From CAXXOZ01 sp963676435 (GTDB lineage: Bacteria; Bacillota; Clostridia; Lachnospirales; Lachnospiraceae): DNA of 9,159 bases. Position numbers and translations under genes: made by a program. The notes under the pieces were generated by a model. It was not told where the DNA came from. It saw only the letters and a program-made list of their open reading frames with translations, and made no database searches. This document shows positions 1-6,365 of the stretch, in pieces; position 1 is the stretch's first letter; each line of letters begins with the position of its first letter. The DNA lies in NCBI GenBank assembly GCA_963676435.2, contig CAXXOZ010000011.1, forward strand, positions 1 to 9,159, read 5' to 3'.

Positions 1-1057
1 GAAAGGACAGTCCTTTGAAGGAACGTCTATTGGAGCAGTAAAAGAAGTAGTTAGTGAGATAGTATTTAATACTTCGATGACTGGATATTTAGAGGTTTTG
101 ACCGATCCATCTTACGCCGGACAGGCAGTTGTGATGACATATCCTCTAATTGGGAATTATGGAATTTGCATGGAAGATATGGAATCCATAAAACCTTGGC
201 CCGATGCTTTTATAGTTAGAGAAATATCGCGAATGCCAAGTAATTTTAGGAGTGAAAAAACAATACAGGAATTTCTTCTTGAAAACGATATACCTGGAAT
301 ACAAGGAATCGATACAAGAGCATTAACAAAGATTTTACGAGAAAAGGGAACCATGAATGGTATGGTTACCACAGATGCAAATTACGATATTGATGAAGTC
401 ATTAAAAAACTTAAAAACTATTCTACAGATGGTGTAATTGAAAAAGTCACCTGTTCTGAGATCTCACATCTAGACGGAGAAAAATATAATATTGCATTGC
501 TCGATTTTGGAGCTAAAAAGAACATTGCAAAATCATTAAATGTTAGAGGTTGTAAAGTTACTATTTATCCAGCGTTTACTAGCGCTAGTGAAATTATTAA
601 ATCTAACCCGGATGGCATTATGTTGTCAAACGGTCCTGGAGACCCCAAAGATTGTAAAACAATAATAAACGAATTAAAAGAATTATATAAGACAGATATT
701 CCGATATTTGCTATTTGTTTAGGGCACCAATTAATGGCCCTTGCTACTGGAGCAGATACACATAAAATGAAATACGGACACAGAGGATCAAACCACCCTG
801 TAAAAGATGTTAATACAGGTAAGGTTTATATTTCTACGCAAAACCATGGATATGTGGTTGATGCAGAAACGATAAAACCTGATGTAGCAGAGGTTGGTTT
901 TATAAATGTAAATGATGGAACAGTGGAAGGGTTGAACTATAAAGATAAAGATATATTTACTGTTCAATTCCATCCAGAAGCTTGTGCGGGTCCACAGGAC
1001 ACAGAAGCTTTATTTGACAAATTTATAGAAATAATGGAGGGAAAAAAATATGCCTAA
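1..1057 (+). CDS. carA: Carbamoyl phosphate synthase small (glutaminase) subunit, 5' partial
   Basis: This subunit hydrolyses glutamine and channels the ammonia to CarB for carbamoyl phosphate synthesis, feeding pyrimidines and arginine in the cytoplasm. The reading frame is open from base 2 to the stop at 1055-1057, giving 351 visible codons. The first visible residues, KGQSFEGTSIGA, match the usual start of the family about ten residues in, so the true start codon lies just outside the window; ATG 77 falls inside the conserved N-terminal domain (VFNTSMTGY) and is not the start. The N-terminal CPSase small-chain domain covers roughly visible residues 1-135. The class I glutamine amidotransferase domain follows, with SNGPGDP, the nucleophile Cys in FAICLGHQ (codon 716-718), and the catalytic His and Glu in QFHPEA (codons 971-973 and 977-979). 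All triad residues are present. The 3' end overlaps carB by 8 bases, which suggests translational coupling. Confidence 0.97.
   Translation, partial: KGQSFEGTSIGAVKEVVSEIVFNTSMTGYLEVLTDPSYAGQAVVMTYPLIGNYGICMEDMESIKPWPDAFIVREISRMPSNFRSEKTIQEFLLENDIPGIQGIDTRALTKILREKGTMNGMVTTDANYDIDEVIKKLKNYSTDGVIEKVTCSEISHLDGEKYNIALLDFGAKKNIAKSLNVRGCKVTIYPAFTSASEIIKSNPDGIMLSNGPGDPKDCKTIINELKELYKTDIPIFAICLGHQLMALATGADTHKMKYGHRGSNHPVKDVNTGKVYISTQNHGYVVDAETIKPDVAEVGFINVNDGTVEGLNYKDKDIFTVQFHPEACAGPQDTEALFDKFIEIMEGKKYA
1036..1041 (+). promoter_or_regulatory. Ribosome binding site of carB, inside carA
   Basis: GGAGGG lies 8 bases before the ATG at 1050, inside the last codons of carA. It supports ATG 1050 as the carB start even though that start lies upstream of the carA stop codon. 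Confidence 0.85.
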
Positions 1058-4000
1058 GAATCCGAATATAAAAAAAGTAATGGTTATAGGTTCGGGTCCT
1101 ATAGTAATAGGTCAGGCTGCAGAGTTTGATTATGCTGGTACACAGGCTTGTCGTTCTTTAAAAGAAGAAGGTGTAGAAGTAGTATTGGTGAATTCAAACC
1201 CAGCAACAATAATGACTGACAAGGATATTGCTGATAAGGTATATATTGAACCTCTTACGGTTCCAGTATTAGAAAAAATAATTCAGCTTGAAAAACCTGA
1301 TAGTGTTTTACCAACTCTGGGAGGTCAAGCTGCATTAAACCTGGCTATGGAATTAGAAGAATCAGGTTTTTTAAGTGAGAATGGAGTTGTATTAATTGGA
1401 ACGACTTCAGAAACTATTAAAAAGGCTGAAGATAGACTTGAATTTAAAACCACAATGGAAAAAATCAATGAGCCATGTGCCCCATCTTTAGTTGTTGAAA
1501 ATGTTGAGGATGGTGTTGAATTCGCAAAACAAATTGGTTATCCAGTAGTTTTAAGACCAGCTTATACACTTGGTGGAAGTGGCGGAGGAATAGCTGATAA
1601 CTATAAGGAATTAGTTGAGATACTTTCTAACGGTTTAAGACTAAGCCGAGTTGGACAGGTTTTAGTAGAAAGATGTATAGCTGGATGGAAAGAAATTGAA
1701 TATGAAGTAATGAGAGATGCTAATGGTACATGTATTACAGTTTGTAACATGGAAAATATAGATCCTGTAGGTGTTCATACAGGAGACAGTATAGTTGTTG
1801 CGCCTTCTCAGACACTTGCCGATAAAGAGCATCAAATGCTTAGAACTTCAGCTTTAAATATAATTAACGAGTTGAAAATTGCTGGAGGATGTAATGTACA
1901 ATATGCACTTCATCCTACAAGTTTTGAATATTGTGTTATAGAGGTAAACCCAAGGGTTAGTCGTTCTTCAGCACTTGCGTCAAAAGCTACAGGCTATCCT
2001 ATAGCAAAGGTTGCAGCTAAAATCGCTATGGGTTATAACTTAGATGAAATTAAAAATGCAATAACTGGAAAAACCTATGCTAGTTTTGAACCAACACTTG
2101 ATTACTGTGTTGTTAAAATACCTAGATTACCATTTGATAAATTTATTAGCGCAAAAAGAACTCTTTCAACACAGATGAAAGCAACTGGTGAAGTTATGAG
2201 CATCTGTACAAATTTTGAAGGTGGTTTAATGAAAGCTATTAGGTCACTAGAGCAAAATGTTGAAAGTCTTATGGATTATAATTATAAAGAACTTTCATAC
2301 GATGAATTAGTTGAAGAGCTTAAACTGGTTGATGACAGAAGGATTTTTGTAGTGGCAGAGGCCGTAAGAAGAGGAATGTCTTATGACTCTATACATGATT
2401 TAACAAAAATAGACCCATGGTTTATAGATAAAATAGCAATTCTTGTTGAAATGGAACAAGCCTTAAAAAGTCAGCCGTTAACTAAAGAGTTATTAGCGGA
2501 AGCTAAAAGAATTGAATTCCCTGATACGGTTATTGCAAAACTTTCAGGAAAGAATGTTAAAGAGGTTAAAGAGCTAAGAAGAGCAAATAACATTTCAGCT
2601 GCCTTTAAAATGGTTGATACATGTGCTGCTGAATTTGAAGCCACAACACCTTACTACTATTCTTGCTTCGGAAGTGAAAATGAATTAATTGAAACAAAAC
2701 CTGAAAAGAAAGTTCTAGTATTAGGTTCTGGCCCGATAAGAATTGGGCAGGGGATTGAGTTTGATTATTGCTCAGTTCATTGTACTTGGGATTTTTCTGA
2801 GGCTGGTTATGAAACAATTATAGTTAATAATAATCCTGAAACCGTTAGTACTGATTTTGATATAGCAGATAAACTATATTTTGAACCTTTGACTCCAGAA
2901 GATGTTGAAAACATAGTTGAACTTGAAAAGCCAGATGGAGCAGTAGTTCAATTTGGTGGTCAGACTGCGATTAAACTTACAAAAGCATTAATGGAAATGG
3001 GAGTACCTATACTAGGAACAAAAGCAGAAGATGTTGACGCAGCAGAAGATAGAGAGTTGTTTGATAAGATATTGGAAGAGTGCGAAATTCCTAGACCAAC
3101 AGGAGGAACTGTATTTACTGCAGAGGAAGCTATTAAAGTTGCAAATAGACTTGGATATCCAGTTCTTGTAAGACCTTCATATGTACTAGGTGGACAGGGA
3201 ATGCAAATAGCATTTTCAGATAGTGATATCGTAGAGTTTATGGAAGTTATTAATAGAATCACTCAAGATCATCCGATTTTAGTAGATAAATACCTTGTTG
3301 GTAAGGAAATAGAGGTGGATGCTGTTTGTGATGGAGAAGACATACTAATACCAGGTATTATGGAGCATATAGAAAGAGCTGGTGTACATTCAGGAGATAG
3401 TATATCAGTATATCCAACCCAAACTATATCTAAAAATGTTATTGATACAATTGTTGAATATACAAAAAGACTAGCAAAAGGATTGAATGTTAAAGGCTTG
3501 ATAAATATTCAGTTTATTGTATGTGAAGAAGAAGTTTTTGTTATCGAAGTTAATCCTAGATCTAGTAGAACGGTTCCATATATAAGTAAAGTAACAGGTA
3601 TACCTATTGTTAAACTAGCTACACAAGCTATAATTGGAAACAAAATTAGAGATTTAGGATATGAACCTGGATTGCAAAAAGAGGCAGGATATGTAGCAGT
3701 TAAAATGCCAGTATTCTCATTTGAAAAATTGCAGGATGCAGATATCAGCCTTGGACCAGAAATGAAGTCAACTGGAGAATGTCTTGGAATTGCAAAGACT
3801 TTCCATGAAGCTCTATATAAAGCATTTTTAGGAGCGGGAGTAAATCTTCCAAAACATAAAAAAATGATCATTACTGTAAATGATGCTGACAAGCCAGATG
3901 CAGTTTTGGTAGGTAAAAGGTTCGAAGCTCTTGGTTACGAAATATATGCAACTAGAAGTACAGCTAAATACTTACAGGAGCATGGAGTAAATGCGATTAA

Positions 4001-4259
4001 AGTAAATAAGCTTTCACAGGAATCTCCAACAGTAATTGATCTAATATTAGAACATAAAATAGATATTGTTATTGATACTCCTACTCAGGGAAGAGATAAG
4101 ACTAGGGATGGTTTCATAATAAGAAGAACTTCTATTGAAACAGGTGTTAACTGTATGACATCTTTAGATACTGCAAATGCACTACTTACAAGCCTTGAAA
4201 GTAATGCGAAAGAAAATATGACTATGGTCGATATAGCCACAGTATCTTGTGTTGAATAA
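1050..4259 (+). CDS. carB: Carbamoyl phosphate synthase large subunit
   Basis: This is the ammonia-dependent synthetase subunit; it uses bicarbonate, ammonia from CarA and two ATP to make carbamoyl phosphate. The protein is 1069 residues, close to the usual 1,070. The internal duplication of the family is easy to see: GSGPIVIGQ at about residue 14 recurs as GSGPIRIGQ at about 559, and RPAYTLGG (Arg169) recurs as RPSYVLGG (Arg708). These mark the carboxyphosphate half (about 1-400), the oligomerisation region (about 400-550) and the carbamoyl-phosphate half (about 553-930), each half with an ATP-grasp fold. The MGS-like allosteric domain runs from about residue 935 to the end and contains TPTQGRDKTRDGFIIRR. 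In this family that domain binds nucleotide effectors such as UMP; the exact effector here cannot be read from sequence. The gene overlaps carA by 8 bases. No frameshift or missing core motif was seen. No intrinsic terminator follows it. Confidence 0.98.
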   Translation: MPKNPNIKKVMVIGSGPIVIGQAAEFDYAGTQACRSLKEEGVEVVLVNSNPATIMTDKDIADKVYIEPLTVPVLEKIIQLEKPDSVLPTLGGQAALNLAMELEESGFLSENGVVLIGTTSETIKKAEDRLEFKTTMEKINEPCAPSLVVENVEDGVEFAKQIGYPVVLRPAYTLGGSGGGIADNYKELVEILSNGLRLSRVGQVLVERCIAGWKEIEYEVMRDANGTCITVCNMENIDPVGVHTGDSIVVAPSQTLADKEHQMLRTSALNIINELKIAGGCNVQYALHPTSFEYCVIEVNPRVSRSSALASKATGYPIAKVAAKIAMGYNLDEIKNAITGKTYASFEPTLDYCVVKIPRLPFDKFISAKRTLSTQMKATGEVMSICTNFEGGLMKAIRSLEQNVESLMDYNYKELSYDELVEELKLVDDRRIFVVAEAVRRGMSYDSIHDLTKIDPWFIDKIAILVEMEQALKSQPLTKELLAEAKRIEFPDTVIAKLSGKNVKEVKELRRANNISAAFKMVDTCAAEFEATTPYYYSCFGSENELIETKPEKKVLVLGSGPIRIGQGIEFDYCSVHCTWDFSEAGYETIIVNNNPETVSTDFDIADKLYFEPLTPEDVENIVELEKPDGAVVQFGGQTAIKLTKALMEMGVPILGTKAEDVDAAEDRELFDKILEECEIPRPTGGTVFTAEEAIKVANRLGYPVLVRPSYVLGGQGMQIAFSDSDIVEFMEVINRITQDHPILVDKYLVGKEIEVDAVCDGEDILIPGIMEHIERAGVHSGDSISVYPTQTISKNVIDTIVEYTKRLAKGLNVKGLINIQFIVCEEEVFVIEVNPRSSRTVPYISKVTGIPIVKLATQAIIGNKIRDLGYEPGLQKEAGYVAVKMPVFSFEKLQDADISLGPEMKSTGECLGIAKTFHEALYKAFLGAGVNLPKHKKMIITVNDADKPDAVLVGKRFEALGYEIYATRSTAKYLQEHGVNAIKVNKLSQESPTVIDLILEHKIDIVIDTPTQGRDKTRDGFIIRRTSIETGVNCMTSLDTANALLTSLESNAKENMTMVDIATVSCVE

Positions 4260-4276
4260 AATAAAAACAATAGATA

Positions 4277-4305
4277 TTGATATTTATAAATTATTATGTT
4301 AATAT
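4277..4305 (+). promoter_or_regulatory. Predicted sigma-A promoter of the L,D-transpeptidase gene
   Basis: In the 83-base gap after carB, TTGATA (4277-4282) is followed after 17 bases by TAATAT (4300-4305), with an extended -10 TG at 4297-4298. The -35 matches 5 of 6 consensus bases and the -10 matches 4 of 6. Transcription would begin near 4312, leaving a leader of about 30 bases. The region is AT-rich, so chance matches are possible, but the spacing and the TG element make this a good candidate. Confidence 0.6.
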
Positions 4306-4328
4306 GAATTCGTAAAGTTTTGTTTTGC

Positions 4329-4335
4329 AGAAAGG
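4329..4335 (+). promoter_or_regulatory. Ribosome binding site deciding the transpeptidase start
   Basis: AGAAAGG sits 7 bases before ATG 4343. An in-frame TTG at 4325 overlaps this region and has no site at a useful distance upstream, so ATG 4343 is preferred. Confidence 0.7.
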
Positions 4336-4342
4336 CAAGCTT

Positions 4343-5206
4343 ATGAATTTGAAAAAACATATAATTGACAAAACTATAAAAAAAATTAAAAATAAAAAGT
4401 TTTCAAAAAAATTCGCTATTTTATATTTGTTCGTTGGAATTTTAGGAGCAAATATTGCTGGATTTTTTGAAACTTCATTTAGAATCGTATGTAACAGAAA
4501 AAAAACATTTGCTACATTACTTGGTTTAGTAGTGCTTGTTTTTGGATTTGTTACATACTTTTTTTATCTACAAAATTTTGAATTTAATGATGGGTATGTT
4601 TATGAAAATATAGTTAATGATAGTTATGAAGAGCCAACAATAGAAATTGTAAAAGATACAAGAAATGAGAGTTCTATAAATGTAGAAAATTTTGTCTATC
4701 TTCCAAAGCAAAGTCAATTTAAAATCGAAGTTAATAGGCAAATGAATTGTGTAACTATCTACACCTATGATGAAAATGGTTATTATAACAAGCCAGTCAA
4801 AGCTATGGTTTGCTCTACGGGTAAAGCAGGAGACGAAACACCTTTAGGAGAATATACACTTGGAGATAAGTCGGTTTGGTGCTTGCTTGTAAATTCTACC
4901 TGGGGTCAGTATGCATTTAGGATAAATGGTCCTATAATGTTTCATTCAGTTCCTTACTATGAATTGAGCAAAGATACATTGGAAGTTGAAGAATATAATA
5001 AGCTTGGAGAACCTGCATCATTGGGATGCATAAGGTTGTCTGTCGAAGATGCAAAATGGCTTTATGATAATTGCGATGATAGAACCCAAGTTTTAATTTA
5101 TGATAGCAATGATCCAGGGCCTTTAGGAAAACCTGTTAGTGAAGAGATTATAAATGATATTGGGTGGGATCCAACAGACCCAGATGATAATAATCCATAT
5201 AATTAA
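4343..5206 (+). CDS. Membrane-anchored L,D-transpeptidase (YkuD family)
   Basis: The protein (287 residues from ATG 4343) is predicted to form or exchange L,D links in peptidoglycan on the outer face of the membrane. A Lys-rich N-terminus (residues 1-23) precedes a first hydrophobic stretch (about 24-43), a short basic linker with RIVCNRKK, and a strong membrane segment (about 55-76). A variable linker rich in acidic residues and Asn leads to the YkuD catalytic domain, about 126-254. The catalytic signature is visible: His201 in MFHSVPYY and the nucleophile Cys229 with Arg231 in SLGCIRL. The position before GC is Leu where the general motif (S/T-H-G-C) has His; I believe such variants occur in Firmicutes members. 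The tail is short, acidic and Pro/Asp/Asn-rich. The gene has its own likely promoter and terminator. A role as a peptidoglycan-modifying or muropeptide-anchoring enzyme is inferred; the physiological substrate is unknown. Annotation as plain 'L,D-transpeptidase family protein' is the safe level. Confidence 0.92.
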   Translation: MNLKKHIIDKTIKKIKNKKFSKKFAILYLFVGILGANIAGFFETSFRIVCNRKKTFATLLGLVVLVFGFVTYFFYLQNFEFNDGYVYENIVNDSYEEPTIEIVKDTRNESSINVENFVYLPKQSQFKIEVNRQMNCVTIYTYDENGYYNKPVKAMVCSTGKAGDETPLGEYTLGDKSVWCLLVNSTWGQYAFRINGPIMFHSVPYYELSKDTLEVEEYNKLGEPASLGCIRLSVEDAKWLYDNCDDRTQVLIYDSNDPGPLGKPVSEEIINDIGWDPTDPDDNNPYN

Positions 5207-5220
5207 ATATTGAGAACAAT

Positions 5221-5252
5221 GGGGCACATTTTATGTGCTTCTTTGCTTTTTT
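5221..5252 (+). terminator. Intrinsic terminator after the L,D-transpeptidase gene
   Basis: GGGGCACAT (5221-5229), a TTT loop and ATGTGCTTC (5233-5241) form a 9-pair stem that includes two G-U pairs, with a solid 6-pair core GCACAT/ATGTGC. It is followed by TTTGCTTTTTT. It begins 14 bases after the stop codon and separates the transpeptidase from the trpS transcription unit. Confidence 0.85.
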
Positions 5253-5268
5253 ATACAGCATATTTATC

Positions 5269-5297
5269 TTGAAAATAATCAATATTAAGTATACAAT
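5269..5297 (+). promoter_or_regulatory. Predicted sigma-A promoter of trpS and the genes behind it
   Basis: TTGAAA (5269-5274) and TACAAT (5292-5297) are separated by 17 bases; each box matches 5 of 6 consensus bases. Transcription should start near 5304, giving a leader of about 43 bases. The leader is too short for a T-box and carries no T-box sequence. As no other terminator or sizeable gap follows, this promoter probably serves trpS and the two topoisomerase genes. Confidence 0.7.
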
Positions 5298-5307
5298 ATA
5301 GTGTATA
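5290..5307. promoter_or_regulatory. Dyad symmetry over the trpS -10 box, possible operator
   Basis: TATACA (5290-5295) and TGTATA (5302-5307) are perfect inverted arms around a 6-base spacer. The dyad covers the -10 box and the expected transcription start, where a bound repressor would block initiation. The sequence is AT-rich and short, so chance is a real alternative, and no regulator gene is present in the window to match it. Confidence 0.3.
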
Positions 5308-5346
5308 TGGAAAAAATATAATTTTGTTATAAATTGGAGGAATATA

Positions 5347-6351
5347 ATGATAGACGGAAAGAAAACCCTGTTTAGTGGAATGCAGGCAACAGGAACACTT
5401 ACATTAGGAAACTACCTTGGAGCCCTTAAAAACTGGGTAACTCTCTGTGATGAATATGAATGTTTTTATTGTGTTGTAGATATGCATTCGATTACAGTTC
5501 GACAAAAAGCATCGGAATTAAGAAAAAGATCAAGAGATTTATTAACACTATATATAGCGTCTGGTTTAGATCCAGAAAAAAACTGTCTTTATTACCAATC
5601 TCATGTTTCAGGTCATGCTGAATTGGCATGGATATTAAATTGTTTTACATATATGGGTGAGTTGAATCGTATGACTCAGTTTAAAGACAAATCAGAGAAA
5701 CAGGCAGATAATATTAATGCAGGTTTGTATACATATCCAGTTTTAATGGCCGCTGATATTTTATTATTTCAAGCAGATGTTGTTCCTGTAGGAAGTGATC
5801 AAAAACAGCATCTAGAAATAACTAGAGATGTAGCAAATAGATTTAATAGTATTTATGGGGATGTTTTTACAGTACCAGATCCCTACATTGGTGAGGTAGG
5901 AGCCAGAATAATGAGCCTTCAAGATCCTACAAAGAAAATGTCAAAGTCAGATGAGAATCCAAATGCCAGCATCCTTCTAATGGATGATAAAGATACAATA
6001 ATTAGAAAATTCAAGCGAGCAGTAACTGATTCAGACAATAGTATTATTTATTCAGAAGACAAACCAGGGATTAGAAATTTAATAGACATTTATACATCAG
6101 TCACAGACATGAGTGTTAAAGAGGTTGAAAAAGAGTTTGACGGCAGGGGATATGGCGACTTTAAAATTGCTGTAGGTGAAGCGGTTGCTGAAAAATTAAG
6201 ACCTATTCAGGAAAAATTTAATGACCTTTCATCGAATAAAGATTATATAGACGGAATTATTAAAAACAATGCAGAAAAGGCAAACTATTATTCTTTAAAG
6301 ACATTAAGAAAAGTTCAAAGAAAAGTAGGCTTTCCTGATAGAATTAGATAG
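5347..6351 (+). CDS. trpS: Tryptophanyl-tRNA synthetase (class Ic)
   Basis: The enzyme charges tRNA-Trp with tryptophan using ATP, in the cytoplasm, as a homodimer. Its 334 residues agree with the roughly 330 of bacterial TrpRS. The HIGH-like motif is in TGTLTLGNY (residues 15-23) and the KMSKS loop is exact at 197-201 within DPTKKMSKSDENP. The tryptophan-pocket region reads TYPVLMAADILLF (about 129-141, with the substrate-binding Asp at 137), and GSDQKQHLEITRD (149-161) is also the family pattern. The anticodon-binding helical C-terminus ends in FPDRIR. The start is supported by GGAGG at 5336-5340, 6 bases before ATG 5347. The gene follows a terminator and its own promoter, and only 14 bases separate it from the next gene, so it appears to head an operon with type II topoisomerase genes. 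No T-box leader is present. Confidence 0.97.
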   Translation: MIDGKKTLFSGMQATGTLTLGNYLGALKNWVTLCDEYECFYCVVDMHSITVRQKASELRKRSRDLLTLYIASGLDPEKNCLYYQSHVSGHAELAWILNCFTYMGELNRMTQFKDKSEKQADNINAGLYTYPVLMAADILLFQADVVPVGSDQKQHLEITRDVANRFNSIYGDVFTVPDPYIGEVGARIMSLQDPTKKMSKSDENPNASILLMDDKDTIIRKFKRAVTDSDNSIIYSEDKPGIRNLIDIYTSVTDMSVKEVEKEFDGRGYGDFKIAVGEAVAEKLRPIQEKFNDLSSNKDYIDGIIKNNAEKANYYSLKTLRKVQRKVGFPDRIR

Positions 6352-6357
6352 AAAGGG
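6351..6357 (+). promoter_or_regulatory. Ribosome binding site deciding the gyrB-like start
   Basis: GAAAGGG begins on the last base of the trpS stop codon. It is 8 bases before ATG 6366 but only 2 bases before the in-frame ATG 6360, so ATG 6366 is the better start. The two choices differ by only two residues (Met-Val). Confidence 0.75.
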
Positions 6358-6365
6358 ATATGGTA

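Noticed and set aside
77..79. ATG as the start of carA
   Set aside because: The frame is open to the window edge and encodes conserved CarA residues upstream (SFEGTSIGA, VFNTS), so this Met is internal.
3509..3892. Minus-strand open frame of 127 codons inside carB
   Set aside because: It lies wholly opposite conserved CarB coding sequence and its product resembles no family I know; it is a shadow of the + strand gene.
4293..4304. AT-only dyad within the transpeptidase promoter (ATTA-TGT-TAAT)
   Set aside because: It is short and made almost entirely of A and T in an AT-rich gap, so it is expected by chance.
4325..4327. TTG start for the L,D-transpeptidase
   Set aside because: It overlaps the ribosome binding site and has none of its own; ATG 4343 has AGAAAGG at 7 bases.
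5253..5346. T-box or other tryptophan-responsive leader before trpS
   Set aside because: Only about 43 bases lie between the predicted transcription start and the ATG, with no T-box sequence and no terminator/antiterminator pair.
6360..6362. ATG 6360 as start of the gyrB-like gene
   Set aside because: It is only 2 bases from GAAAGGG; ATG 6366 has normal spacing. The difference is two residues.
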